Source: Hymenopus coronatus (Eukaryota > Arthropoda > Insecta > Mantodea > Hymenopodidae). Taken from it: DNA of 64,000 bases. The notes below the pieces were generated by a model. It was given only the letters and a program-made list of their open reading frames with translations, was not told where the DNA came from and did not search any database. This document shows, piece after piece, positions 1 to 10,995 of this stretch (position 1 is the first letter of the stretch; each line of letters starts with the position of its first letter). The position numbers and the translations under genes are program-made. The DNA lies in NCBI GenBank assembly GCA_030762935.1, contig CM060880.1, positions 10,636,501 to 10,700,500 of the forward strand. Reading direction: 5' to 3'.

Positions 1-158
1 CTGTAGCTGGATGATATGTAGAATTAAATATAAATTGTTATATTGAACTGTAATGTGAAGTTTCATTCAATTTTTAGAGCGGCCCAAGTTCTGCATAGTA
101 ACCAAATTATATGTTTCATTCCATCATTAAACAAAATGTTGTGTTTATTCATTTGCAG

Positions 159-354
159 GTGTACTGGCTATATTACAATGAAAGTAGGCAAGATTGCTGC
201 CATTGGTGTGGGTGGTGGCATAATTCTGCTGCAGATTGCAAATCATCAAGGATACATCAAAGTGAACTGGGACAAAGTTTACAAGCAAGTCGATAAAGTG
301 GCAGACAAAGTAGAAGAAAAGGCAACAGGACAGGCACCACGATGGATGGATAAG
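159..354 (+). CDS. FUNDC1: FUNDC1 internal exon (FUN14 domain, middle part)
   Basis: This exon encodes the central part of a FUN14-domain protein, the family of the mitochondrial outer-membrane mitophagy receptor FUNDC1. The acceptor is a pyrimidine-rich stretch ending TTTGCAG at 158. The first base completes a codon begun in the previous exon (phase 2; a G completing TGG would give the family's W-C motif). The following 65 codons include CTGYITMKVGKIAAIGVGGG, a glycine-rich membrane segment, then LLQIANHQGYIKVNW, which matches FUNDC1 closely (family: [25 protein letters not shown]). A lysine-rich amphipathic stretch follows, up to AAG at 354. The donor is GTAAAT at 355, phase 0. The N-terminal exons, with the LIR motif expected for this family, are upstream of the window. 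In-frame reading beyond the donor stops at once (NNFRS, then stop), as expected for intron. Identity is strong from motif content; whether the orthologue is FUNDC1 or FUNDC2 cannot be separated here. Confidence 0.9.
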
Positions 355-1010
355 GTAAATAACTTCAGATCCTGAGCAGGGTGGTGATTGGTTCCAAGCT
401 GCAGAATAAATAGTGGATTTCATTAGACTGTAGCTTAGGGAATTAGTCAGCATCTTGGTTGTACTAAAGTAACACACCTGCATGGATGATGCCTGAAGGA
501 ATCAAGTTTTCTTTTCTAGTCGCATTATTTTGTTAATTTGTTTGCCTGTTTATTATTTATATTGACATGGAACCCTTGAGAATCTGCACCCTTATATGCT
601 TGATACTTCCTATACAAGAATATGATCAAAATTAAATTGAAAGAGATCTCGGAAGTTTGTCAGCCAGGCTTCTTGTGAAACATAAGGTCTTCCAAATACT
701 TAAGGCTGTCTATAAATTGATACCTTTTCATTTGTTGTAACTATAAGTTAGTCTTAAACTGCTGTTAAATGCAGACTCATTCACAACATACTCGTTTAGG
801 TTGTTGAAGCATTTTGAGCAGGTTATAAAGTAGGGCTATCTACATAAATTCTGGACACCCGACACAGCATGGTGGAGGTCCTTTCTCTTCCCTATATGTG
901 TTACTAACCTCACTAATTTGTATAATAAAGGCAAAGAAGACACTCTGTATATCTGTACTGTACACATGCATCTCCCAAAACACTGCTATTAATTTGTTGT
1001 AACACTATAT

Positions 1011-2046
1011 CATGGGTGCACAAACAGTGCTCTTTGAGCGTGAATGCTCAGTAGAAGCAGGCGAGCCACAATGACAGCTCGTAGAGTGCTGACTGTGTGA
1101 TAGAGAAGAATGACATAGGGCAGTTTTAAAGCAGTTGCCTGGTGGACTGTGTGTTGTGTGCAGCCGGTTGCTAATGCTCCCTGCTTACGTATCCTTCTAT
1201 AATGGAGGAATCTAAAAGGCGGAAAAGTGACCATCAGGCAAATACTTTCAACATTGCATGGGAAAGCAATTACTTTTTCATAGCAACTGGAATAAATTCT
1301 TAGTGCAACATGGCTCACTTTCCAACCTTACAAGTGGATCGGTGTTCAGTGATTACATTGAAGTATTAATTGAAATTCAAAATGAATTCGATTCTAGATT
1401 TCAAAACCTTGATTCACTTGAGAAGGAATTTCAAATTCTCGCAATTCTTTTCTCAACGTCAGTTGAAATTGTGTCTCATGATTTGTAGCTTGAACTTATT
1501 GATCTTCAGTGTGATATTAGAGCTAAAGATTGTTTCAACAATAACACTAACCTGAATGATTTTTACAAGACTGTACCTCAACAAAAGGATCCATGACTAC
1601 ACAGGCTAGCTGCGAAAATGATCTCAATGTTTGGTTTGACATATGCCTGTGAACAACTGTTTTCTATCATGAACTTGAATAAAAACAGGTATCGAACATC
1701 TACGACTGACGTTTCATTAAGGTCAGTACTTTTTCTTTCAGCTGCCAATCACATAAAATGATGTTTTGATGTATTGGTAAAGAGACATAACATATAACTA
1801 GTTTGTACGCAGATTTAATCTGCTATAGAAGCCAATAATTTGTTTAAAGTAAATAGTTTTCCTAGTCATAAATTAAAAAAATAATATTTTGAGAAATTAT
1901 TTATGAAAGCTTGCACTTCTTTTCGTGTACGTACTGTATGATACCTCTCCTCTCTGTCCGCTTGTAAACAAGAGCACTGCCAGTACCTCCTACTCCGCTT
2001 GCGAACTGTGAGCTGGCTTCGGGAACGCAAACCCTGTGCAGGGCTG
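1011..2046 (+). mobile_element. Internally deleted hAT transposon
   Basis: A ~1.04-kb hAT element with decayed coding on the + strand. An N-terminal peptide starts at ATG 1202 (MEESKRRKSDHQANTFNIAW) and resembles the start of animal hAT transposases just before the BED finger. It stops at 1304. From about 1310 to 1760 the text jumps to the C-terminal dimerisation region: LELIDLQCDIRAKDCF, then FYKTVPQQ, then KMISMFGLTYACEQLFSIMN and LNKNRYRTS, the hallmark hAT C-terminus of the GTF2IRD2/Charlie-like group. The catalytic core is missing, and stops and frame changes interrupt what is left. Candidate 8-bp target duplications, CACTATAT (1003-1010) and CACTACAT (2047-2054), flank ends that both read CA....TGCACA inward. 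Coding identity is firm; the exact ends are inferred. Confidence 0.75.
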
Positions 2047-2284
2047 CACTACATAAACATTTACTGTTTAGTTATGAGGGACTAGTTTCAGAGGTTCTTG
2101 CTTCCATTTTCAATCTAAGGGATTCCAACTTGCTGACGAGCTAAATCTGTGAATATAAAATAACAAGGCAGTGCTTGAATTCTTCACAATGCAGTGATTT
2201 AAACAGAAGAAATTGATTTAAAGAATAATAATGTTCTTCGTGTAAAGGATCATCTTGACTTCTTGAGGTGAACCAGCTATACTG

Positions 2285-2690
2285 AGTTATCGCAGTAGAT
2301 CTGATTAAAAGTGATTGTCAGTGATCGCAGTTTAAAAGATCTAAGTAATGCTTGAAAGTGGCTGCTTTTTAGAACTCTTCGCTGCCTCGCATCATTTCAA
2401 GCTGAAATGAGCTGCGATTACAATGGACCTGCTTAAAGGTGTTTTGCAGCAATCCCATTTTTAAAGCTCTGGGCAATGATTGAAAATGATCACAGTTTAG
2501 AAATCTTCATTGCCTATATCACCTCGAGCTGTGATTGCAGTAGATCTGGTTAAAAGTGCTTGGCAGCAATCATACTTTAAAAGCTCTTGGTTTGAAGATT
2601 GAAAGTGGTCACACTTTAGAACTCTTCACTGCCTAGATCACCTCGAGCTCAACTCTGTTTTGATCACAGTGGACATGATTAAGCACTTTG
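2285..2690. repeat. Minisatellite, ~125-bp period, about 3 units
   Basis: Diverged tandem units are recognisable by the recurring phrases GCAGTAGATCTGGTTAAAAG, CTTTAAAAGCTCT and TTTAGAACTCTTC, which return near 2290, 2417, 2533 and 2663. Units differ by roughly 15-25 percent by eye. It lies between the deleted hAT and a mariner fragment, inside the FUNDC1 intron. No coding potential seen. Confidence 0.65.
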
Positions 2691-2734
2691 AAAGTTCTTC
2701 GTTGTAAGAAGGAGTAAAGGACAGATGTTGCATG

Positions 2735-2990
2735 ACATGGCCACCAAGGTCACCTGATATGATTGCATGTGACTTTTTTCTATGGGGGTACATAAAGGAC
2801 TGTGTGTCTGTACCACCTTTGCCACATGACTTAGAGGAACCAAAAACCAGAATTCGAGAGGCTGCCGCTGTTGAAAAGAATACGGGAAGAGTTTGATTAT
2901 CGTTTGGACATCTGCCGACTCCCTCGTGGTTCACACATTCAATCTCTGGAAGGTGTAAACAGAACTTTGAGAGTTTTGACTTTAAACTGA
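2735..2990 (+). pseudogene. Tc1/mariner-superfamily transposase, C-terminal fragment
   Basis: Reading frame from 2735 gives TWPPRSPDMIACDFFLWGYI, then KDCVSVPPLPHDLEE: the typical region around the last catalytic acidic residue of Tc1/mariner-type transposases common in arthropods (family form PPRSPDLTPCDFFLWGYLK). A stop near 2897 and a shift of frame follow. The adjacent frame continues EFDYRLDICRLPRGSHIQSL to a stop at 2988-2990, which matches the family's usual end (DYRLDVCRVTRGSHIEHL). The N-terminal helix-turn-helix and the first two catalytic residues are absent. It is a dead fragment in a host intron. Confidence 0.75.
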
Positions 2991-4149
2991 CGTGTATTTG
3001 AAAGTGCTACCATTTGTAGTTTTTGTATAATAAACCATTGAAAGTGTTAGACTGTTGATAAACCCTATGTTTGTTGTAGGCTATGTATTGTTACATATTT
3101 GTGCAAATAGTAGATGAATCTTGAAGCCGTTGATTTAATTCTGAAAACTCGTATTTACTAGATATCTTATGTTCCATTGATGGATGCCTTGAGATCAAGC
3201 ATCATTTGGCCAGTCTAAATTTAATTTTAAATAGTTGGATAAATATTTAAATTATTTAAATAATTTTTTAAATTATTATAAATTAATTATTTGGGGATTC
3301 TTTAAAACATGTGACACAAGACCGCGAGAAATTTTTCAAAGTCCATGGTTTGGCAATGCACAAGCAGACAGAACGAATGAAGACTGCAATTTGTATTGCA
3401 TCTTGTATAGCAGCCAACCTGCACATCATTTTTAACAATCGTAGCCAACCTCTGTAAATAATCCCCAGACATCTGCGCAACAAAGTGTGTGGCATCACTT
3501 GGAAGTGATTAACAAGCGGCCATTTTTGAAAAGTCCTGTCCATACTTTCTCTTGGGTTTTATTGCTTTACAGACACTGGTATGCAATTGAGCAGAATTTA
3601 TTGTAGTGCAAGAAGGGAAGGTTGTATGTTGCAATATTCTTGCAGATTCTAATAGTTTTAGTACTGGCTTTTCAATTAATAAGGCAGATCTGAGAGTTTA
3701 CCTCAATGATTCTTCAATAATTTGACAAAGGTCTGCTGAGAACAAAAATGCTGTGTTCTGTATGCAATGCGTTCTTGTACCCCACTAAGAGACGGTTTGT
3801 ACATATCCCGAGTTTTGTTAAAATAGAGCTCTAATCTTGTATAACTTTTGTTATTAATAGCATCTTGAAAGTGACCTTTATTGTTATTACTATTAACATT
3901 CACAGTCTGTGTATAAAGGGTAGTTCAAAAGAGGAAAGCTATTGCTCAGGCAAATTCTTTTCTTCATGTACTGCTTTTCATACAAGCAATTATACGAGGT
4001 GACAATAATGGGGTGTTCGGTTGGAGACCAATGTGCGAGTCCAAGGATAGTATCTGATTGATTTGGTTACTGTCACAAAGTGTACAGGTCCCTAATGTTA
4101 CCAAATACATTTTGACAGAAAAAATTGGAGGTTCCAGCCACATAGTTCA

Positions 4150-4276
4150 AATCTACAAATGTAAAATAAGATCGAAAATACTGACCCTAATTGAAAATGT
4201 AGACACCAAAAATTGTTTAGCAGACCCTTTTCAAGAACTTGTGGAACACATTGGGCAGGTATATTCTGTGGTGTAG
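4150..4276 (+). pseudogene. Ty1/copia polyprotein, C-terminal end (RNase H tail)
   Basis: The frame reads KILTLIENVDTKNCLADPFQ, then ELVEHIGQV and a stop at 4274-4276. This matches the last residues of copia-type polyproteins, where the phrase VxTxxNLADxFTKxL is nearly invariant and a short helix (FxxLxxxIG) ends the protein. The TKAL segment expected after ADPF is missing, so about ten residues are deleted. The preceding frame is too decayed to follow. The non-coding DNA after the stop (4277-4500) is where a 3' LTR would lie, but I found no second LTR copy in the window. Confidence 0.6.
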
Positions 4277-5464
4277 ATTAGGTTTAGGCTAGATTTAGTT
4301 AATGAGTGAGTTAAGTATTTAGTGTACATAGCTAGTGATTTAGGGACAAACAGTGTACGTGGTTATATAGTCATTGCAATAGTAAGTGAAGAACTGTATA
4401 GCTAGAGTAATTTATTGATGATAAAAGACTGTTGGCCTGCCTTGCATTTTGTGATTCAAATAGATAATTTGGCTACACTGCATTCTTTAGAATGACTACA
4501 TGCCTGTAAGTAAACAAATAAAGAACTATAAACCTTAAGTTATGTTAAAAAAATATTTTCTTTAATGAAATCATGGTAAAAAGTGATTTTAAATTCATAC
4601 TTCTATTAGATAAAATGTAAAGTCGTACTTCGGAAAAATATTCCGTTCACATTGGACTTGAAAAAAATCTGCATCACATATTGGAAAGAAATTATTTTAA
4701 AATTTAATTTTAGAGCTTCATCTCTTTACATATTTTTTTTCTCTGTTAAATTATAGTAAGTAAGACAAATATTGTACTTATTTCATCAATAATTTGGACC
4801 AATATTGCAGCAGAAATGATGTTTTGAGGTTTGCTAAACAAATATAATGTATTACATTCCCATTCTTTTTACTACCCACTATCATTTATTTAAATTGCTT
4901 CTACAAACTATTCTTAGGAAGGTTTGTTTTTTGATCTACTTTTTGTTAATTGGGAAGTCTTTGCAGAAATATTTACTTAACAAATTTCATTGTAGATACA
5001 AGGGTAGTAGAGGCAACAAAATCAACAAGTGTTGAAAACCAGAACAGTATATGACAACCGTAAACTTCATATCCTTTCCATGATATCCTGAAGAAAAACA
5101 ATTGAGTACCAACTATCTCTTGAAAACATTAAAAAGATATGAACAAACCGATAACAACAGATATCTTTAAGTGGGTCATACCACAAAAAAATTATTTGAA
5201 ATAAACTGTGCTTTGAAGAGTTATGAATTTTTTGTGTAGTATGTTTTGTCTGTCTCTCAAGTTTGGCTGCTTACAAAATTCCTGTTCAATGAAGAGAACT
5301 TCACAAGTTATTTCCAGAAAATTTCAGGTTGCATTTTTTTAATGTAAATATCTTAAAGTATATGATATTTCATTCAAAATCATTCTCCTTGTGAAGTGTA
5401 GTTTGGGGTGGGAAATTTTGTTGAAATTACTTGAAAGCTGTTCATAGACAAACAGCTCTTTTTA

Positions 5465-6300
5465 CTTTCTCTACACATACTATGTACATTGTGTATAGAG
5501 AAGGTATTGCACTCCACCCAAAAATTTGATTCAGAGATTTCACCGGAAATACATTGCATTTTTGGAAAAAGGTCTGTGTGTGTGTGTCTGTGGACAGCAT
5601 AGCTCAGAAACTAAAAGACCATTTAATACCAAACTTAATATTTAAGTTTGCTATTTTCCAAGGATGACACAAAGATTTTCAAGAGCATCCCCCCCACCCC
5701 CAACCACCCGTTACTAGGAACTTTTTTCAAAAATGTTGATTTTCTCAAAAATGGCTGTAACAATTTTGATTAAAATATTGAATATCAAATATATTTACCT
5801 GACAAATAAAATATATATCTTGAATTTTCTGGGAATATTCTCTGAAGACTACTTTATTCTGGATGAATTTTACGGAATTTTGCACAACTGTTAAACCGTA
5901 AGAGATGGACAAAAACTTGCTATACACAAAATGTAGAGCACATTAAAACACATAATTTATGTCATATACATTTTTTCGTGGAGTTGATCATTTTTGGGAT
6001 ATCCCTTGTTTTTGGTTTCAGCTTTGAAAAACTTATACTTTTCTCATAAAGGAATTTGTCAACTGCTGTCCATACATACAAACAAAGGAACTTAAGTCAC
6101 ATAGCAACCAGCTTTTGACTATCACTTTAACCTATGGTACTCCCTTATTTTGCTTCTTCTTACAAGGAATGAAGTAATGAGATTATTTGTGCCAATTTTT
6201 TCTAGATTAACATGAAGTAAATAGAAGCATAAGCATTTTAGCAATAATTTGTTACAGAGATGTCAAGAAAGTCATGTGAATGGAACACATCAGATTTTTT
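5465..6300 (+). repeat. Hairpin-ended 0.85-kb repeat, copy A
   Basis: One of about twelve copies of the dominant interspersed family. It begins with TTTACTTTCTCTACACATAC, which with the next 25 bases forms a palindrome around TATGTACA. Shared internal blocks follow: CACCCAAAAATTTGAT, GATTTCACCGGAAATA, a TG-rich stretch with GTGTGTCTGTG, CAAACTTAATATTTAAGTT, CCAAGGATG.GACACAAAG, a C-rich run and GAATTTTCTGGGAATA. It ends with GAAAGTCATGTGAATGGAAC and ACATCAGATTTTT. No protein is encoded in any copy. Terminal inverted ACTTTCTCTAC motifs plus a hairpin suggest a non-autonomous rolling-circle (Helentron/HINE-like) or foldback DNA element; this is inference. Confidence 0.8.
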
Positions 6301-6734
6301 TTAGAATGCTCTGCAACTTTGTTGAAAGAAACAGAATTCTGTCAGGATCCAAAACATTATTGATTATATAGGCATTTCTTATGGAGTCAATGTTAAGTTC
6401 TTCTGTTGTCATTTTGTCCATATTAAAATTAACTCAAAGCAGCTGCACATTTCATTTTATTTTTAAAATTTACCATTAAAGCCCCACAATCACTTCTGCA
6501 CTGCATATGAATCCAGGAATTTAATTAGTTATTAACTTCTCCACTTCGTTCTGGAAACTGAAATTGTAACATAATCTTAAAATCAAGCACAAAATTTGAT
6601 TTGGTTTGACAAAAGTTGTAGCTGAAATTGGCCAGTGTTGTCATCTTTAGCTTTTGTACATGTGCACTGAAAAAAAGAGATAATTGTGAAACCTAGTGTA
6701 ATCATGCAAACTAGCTTCTGAATTAAATTTAAGC

Positions 6735-6976
6735 TTAACGCCCTTTAACCTGGTTGGTCATATCAGACGATGAATGAAATTGGTGAAATGATTCTCAAAT
6801 GATATCGCGGTCTATGGAGCTTAAAGCTACTTGACATTAGTCTTCTCAGGATAAGGGAAACCCCCGGAGAAAAAAAAAAACAACCTTATCTGGACAACTC
6901 ACCGTAAGCGAGATTCGATCTCACGACCTTTTGAATGTGAAGCAGACACGCTACCACCACACTACCCAGGCGGACC
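6735..6976 (-). mobile_element. tRNA-derived SINE, family with shared GTTAAAGGG tail (copy 1)
   Basis: On the - strand a tRNA-like head lies at about 6976-6900: GGGTAGTGTGGTGGTAGCG (A-box-like), then GAGATCGAATCTCGCTTACG (B-box-like). An oligo(T) interruption and a body down to about 6735 follow. The body ends GATATGACCAACCAGGTTAA and AGGGCGTTAAGC, the same tail as the SINE at 29155 (GATATGACCATTCAAGTTAA AGGGGGCT), so both probably use the same LINE partner for retrotransposition. The head is not a functional tRNA gene: the arms do not close well. Confidence 0.65.
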
Positions 6977-7068
6977 AAATTAAATTTGAATGTTTTCCTA
7001 GAGTTCTTCCAATGTTTTTTTTATTTTTTTTTATTATTATTATTATTATTATTTTTTTTTTTTTTTTT

Positions 7069-7899
7069 TACTTTCTCTACAAGTAACTATGTATATAGTA
7101 GGTAGAGAAGAAATTGTATTCTACCTCAAAATTTTATGTAAAGATTTCACCAGAAATATAGTTTTGAGGTACCTTGAATCCAAAAAGAAGTATTTTGGGA
7201 ATAAGATCCATGTGTGTATGAACAGCATATTTAAAAAATGAAGTCTGTCAAATACAAAACTTAATATTTAAGTTCAACATCTTTCAAAGAGGCGACACAA
7301 TTTTCAAGGAACCCCCCTCCCGACCCCAAACTGACCATTATATGGAAACTTTTTCAAAAATAATGATTTCCTCAAAAATGGCTCTAACGATTTTGATTAC
7401 AATACTGCATGTTTAAGATATTTTCATCACAAAATGTATATCTGGAATTTTCTGGGAGTAGCCTAGGACCTCTTCATTATGAAAGCCTTTTGCATAACTG
7501 AAAAACCATAAAATATTGCTATCTTGTTAAAATATACAATTTATGTCATGCTATTTTTTTTAAGTTAACTATTGCTAAGATATTCCTTGTTATTAGTTTC
7601 AATTTTAAAATACTTATAGTTTTTTCAGACAAGTAGCAGCCATTTGTTTTATCTCTGTTTTGTTATACTCCTTACGATGCGAAGCGAACCAATTTAAATT
7701 GAACTGCAAAGCTTTTAAAAGATTTGACTCGCTTAGGCTAGTGTAATCCCTTCTGTTACAAGAAAGCAAGTGATAAGGCCATTTCTGCTAATGTTTTGCC
7801 TCAAGTAGCATGTTGTAGATAAAACAACAATCTTTTGTAAGAATAGCTTGTTTGTAGAAAGGTAGAAAATGTCATGTGAACATTGCATCAGATTTTTTA
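7069..7899 (+). repeat. Hairpin-ended 0.85-kb repeat, copy B
   Basis: Same family and orientation as copy A, more diverged. It starts TACTTTCTCTACAAGTAACT directly after a T/TTA-rich tract (7013-7068) and ends GTCATGTGAACATTGCATCA GATTTTTTAG. The hairpin centre is CTATGTATATAGTAG. Confidence 0.75.
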
Positions 7900-8513
7900 G
7901 TATCCTTCAGGCTGCCACACAAATTGAGATCAAAGGCTGTTAGAACTGGAAACACTAATTGTTCTTATTTTCTCGCATGTGAGCAGTAATCGTTTTGTTG
8001 AAAGAATTTTATTCTACCATCAGCTGAATAAAAAAATCAGACTAATTTTACATCTTATGCTAATTGCATATCAAACAGGCAGCTGACCTTCATGAAAGCA
8101 GAAAACCTTGTGCAAGTAATAAAGATGCATATTCTGGAAGTCAAATATACAACGTGGAAGGTGACCTATGTCATCCTTGAACAGGATGCTAATGAATAGA
8201 AGAAAAAAAATCCTAATGCGCTTTTGGTATTTTAAATTAGTTTTGAGAGAAAAACAAACATTGCTCAATATTAACTGTATTAAATGAAGATTTTATGCAA
8301 CTTGAAACAACACTTTTTTAAGTATCTTTTAAGGGAGATTGAGAGATAAATATTTTCTGCATGTTTAAGTACAATTTGAATTACAACAATTCACACTCTT
8401 ATGGTTATTATAATCTTCTGAAATGCACAACATAACACTGAAGGATTGGAACAAATGCCCTCCAGCTGTTATTTATTACTCTTATGGCTTGTTTTTAAAG
8501 CAGCAGTTACAAA

Positions 8514-8970
8514 ATGCCTCACTTTACTAATGCAGAGTATCTTGAAATGCTACTCATTACAGTAAAATACATAATAATGTGGCAGCTGTGCCAAGAATTT
8601 ATTGATAAAGATTTCCAAATAGACGGGCGCCACATCATAGGACATTTATGTTCATCTTATTCAGTGCATTCAAAATTTCTCAGAAGTAGATCATGCGCCA
8701 ACGATAAGCATTTTTTGAGTGGAAGGGACCCTCCCCTTAAAATTCTTGCAATGGTTTGGCAGAAATGGAGTAACTAGTTACCATAATGTACACACTTGGG
8801 CCTATGACAAATGAATGCACATGGCAATATGGCTTGCATATACATTACAGAAGTGCCTGATGCGGAAATGTTGCAAGAAAGAATACTTCAAGCAGTGGAA
8901 GAAATAAAATAAAAACCAGGCGTACCTTGCATTAGAATTCGAGAAAACATTTTGAAGCATGTGTGTTGAC
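8514..8970 (+). pseudogene. Internally deleted Tc1/mariner-type transposase
   Basis: An open frame from 8514 starts MPHFTNAEYLEMLL and continues QCQEF-like to DKDFQIDGRHII, which resembles the N-terminal helix-turn-helix of a transposase group widespread in insects (FTNxEYADMxLxYG...YxxRFPxRRxP). After 8777 the frame stops. From about 8840 another frame reads YITEVPDAEMLQERILQAVE EIK, the C-terminal helix region of the same group, which ends in a decayed PGVxxRVRENLLRR-like stretch near 8950. The whole DDE core, several hundred residues in an intact protein, is missing. It is therefore an N-plus-C deletion derivative, like the hAT at 1011-2046. Confidence 0.6.
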
Positions 8971-9107
8971 AAGGGTCATATATTTTGAACAAATTTTCTA
9001 AAAATTAAAAAGTTCTTATTGATTCTCTGTTCTTCTCTTGCTTTAATTATTTAGAGTTTTATAATCAACAAAGAAAGGAAGCATAATCTTGCAAATTTGG
9101 ATTCTCA

Positions 9108-9398
9108 AGAAATGAAATGAAATGGCGTTTTATTTATAGACGCTCTTTAATTGCTGTAGTTCTCAGCATCCCATTCTATACTGGGCATGAAAGACCACTT
9201 AATTTTGCTCATAAGGCTTGAGGTTCTTTTATGTGCTGCAAATCTACGACATGGGACCCATGGTTTTACTTCTCTCCTGAAGGAAGCCATGCTAAGGATT
9301 TTTACACCTGAAAAAATCCACCGTCCTTCGCTGGGTTTGGACCCGCGACTTGGTTATATGAAGTTAGCATGGTAACCATTACACCATGGAGGGCGACA
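9108..9398 (-). mobile_element. tRNA-derived SINE with (ATTTC)n tail, copy 1
   Basis: Full copy on the - strand. The head starts GTCGCCCTCCATGGTGTAAT and has a tRNA-like A box (TGGTGTAATGGTTACCATG) and B box (GGTCCAAACCC). The body contains AAAATCCTTAGCATGGCTTC and GTCGTAGATTTGCAGC-like blocks, then GCTGAGAACTACAGCAATTA and AAGAGCGTC. It ends with ATAAATAAAACGCCATTTCA and further TTTCA repeats. Three other loci share this sequence (39.2, 51.4 and 59.2 kb). Confidence 0.8.
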
Positions 9399-10060
9399 TT
9401 GGATTCTTAAGTTTCTATTTACAGTTATAAATGAAAGTTCCTAGTAATAGTTTGCGCGATATTGTACATGCTTCGCTCCATATTCTGTATGGTATTTAAG
9501 TTACATTACGAATATTTGTATACTGTGTTTATTTGTATACTGTGTTTATTTGTTCATTGTCATAGCAGAAGCTGAAGAATTAAAAAAAGTTTATCTGTTG
9601 AATGTAAAGTGAACCTGTTGAATTTATTGTATTGCAATACCATACAAAATAAACTAATTATCTCAGGAACAGAAACCTCTATGGAAAAAGTTAAAACACC
9701 ATGCTCTTATTGTTAAAAGTGTATGTTACTACACAGTATGTATAGTTTTAAAGGGATAATAATAGGTTATCTTCCACCCTATATGTACTGTCACTTCATT
9801 ATATGATAATGATAAATTGTATAAGTTTTAATTGAAAATAGACGTGGATATAAATGGCTGCATTTTTATGGAGTTTGTAACTGAAGGCTTACTGGTTTAT
9901 GCTGATATTTAAAAACACTTTTTTTTTTTTCATTAGTTTCAGTTAATTGCATTTTTTTCTTTAATAAACTTGAAGTAAGAAAACTGTTGTTCCCCTAACC
10001 TTGTATTGTATTGCTGTATTATTTATTACCCATAGCTTGCATTGTGTTTGGTTGTTGCAG

Positions 10061-10141
10061 GTGGGCGAGTTTGCCCGCAAGAATACTTACGCTGCTGCCG
10101 GGTTTGTGGGGGGTTTTTTCTTGGGCCTGGCCTCCTCCTAA
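10061..10141 (+). CDS. FUNDC1: FUNDC1 proximal terminal exon (canonical C-terminus)
   Basis: Acceptor GGTTGTTGCAG ends at 10060. The exon opens in phase 0, compatible with the donor at 354, and reads VGEFARKNTYAAAGFVGGFF LGLASS then TAA at 10139-10141. This is the classical end of FUNDC1: a short linker, a third glycine-rich membrane segment and the LGLAS terminus (family form GFVGGFLLGLAS). The mature protein would sit in the mitochondrial outer membrane. The 3' UTR runs to about 10.79 kb, with AATAAA at 10768-10773. A second terminal exon at 25830 could replace this one. Base composition rises to high GC within the exon, unlike its AT-rich surroundings. Confidence 0.92.
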   Translation: MGEFARKNTYAAAGFVGGFFLGLASS

Positions 10142-10795
10142 ACTCTTGTACAAACTGCACTTCGTACCATGTAACTTACTTTTCTTTATAATCCCAGTAG
10201 CTTAGCTAATATCATCACATCTTAGTTATTTTGCTAAGTAATTTAATTTTATGCCTTCTCTGCTTTGCCAAAAATGTTCTGTAAATAACAGCCTGTTAGA
10301 ATTAGTTTACTAATAATGTGTTAGATATATAGCATGGCCAAAAAATGTTGCCTGTAATTGAAGTTTAGTGCATATCCATTTTCTAGTCTTTAAGCAAAAG
10401 CTGTAAGGAAAATATTAGGGAGTGAGGTTTTGGTCTCTAAAGTGAATTTGTAAAGCTTTTGATTAGAATGCTATCAAATGTAACAGGTTCATTTGTGCTT
10501 TTTAAATATTAACATCAATTACTTTTCATTATAATGAAAAGAAACAGGCAATATTTTATGGTCATGATGATGCTTGAGTACCTGTGAAGACATCATCTTG
10601 CATGTAACCTAATAACCGAACCTTTATTGTCATAGTTTGATTGTATTCAAGGTATTTTAAGTTGACTTAATATTGTGTACTTAAAAAGATGTAAAAGATA
10701 GTCAGGATCTCTTCCATTTAGACAAGTATTGTTCTGTGTCTTATGTGTACATATATATTACATGAAAAATAAATTTGTAATGAATCTCAATGACA
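10142..10795 (+). other. FUNDC1: FUNDC1 proximal 3' UTR with poly(A) signal
   Basis: Non-coding AT-rich DNA after the TAA at 10141. The first convincing poly(A) signal is AATAAA at 10768-10773, followed by a T/GT-containing stretch. No repeat family of the window is seen within it, which fits a retained UTR. Its end is inferred from the signal. Confidence 0.55.
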
Positions 10796-10995
10796 ATTCT
10801 TTGCATCATTGTTACCTATACTAGATTTTAATTTCTGATCTTCCCAGACAAATTACTTAATTTAATTTTATTTTAACTTGCATAAAATGCATGTCGATTA
10901 GATATTTAGTTAAAAGAATGACTTTCCTACATATTATTGGGTGAGAGGTTTAAAACCAGACCCTATTGTTATACATACCTATACTTTGATACTTA

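Larger units (their letters stand above)
355..10060 (+). other. FUNDC1: FUNDC1 intron filled with transposon remnants
   Basis: Intron between the internal exon and the proximal terminal exon, GT at 355 and AG at 10060. It holds a deleted hAT, a 125-bp-period minisatellite, two Tc1/mariner fragments, a copia tail, two copies of the hairpin-ended 0.85-kb repeat and two SINEs (separate entries). I see no further FUN14 coding. The remaining stretches (about 360-1000, 3000-4100, 4300-5460, 6300-6730, 7900-8500, 9400-10000) show only AT-rich sequence with stops in all frames. Confidence 0.7.

Noticed and set aside
4058..4276. Kinase-like start (YILTEKIG) in a 72-codon frame
   Set aside because: The remainder matches the end of copia polyproteins (ENVDTKNCLADPF), so the kinase resemblance is chance.
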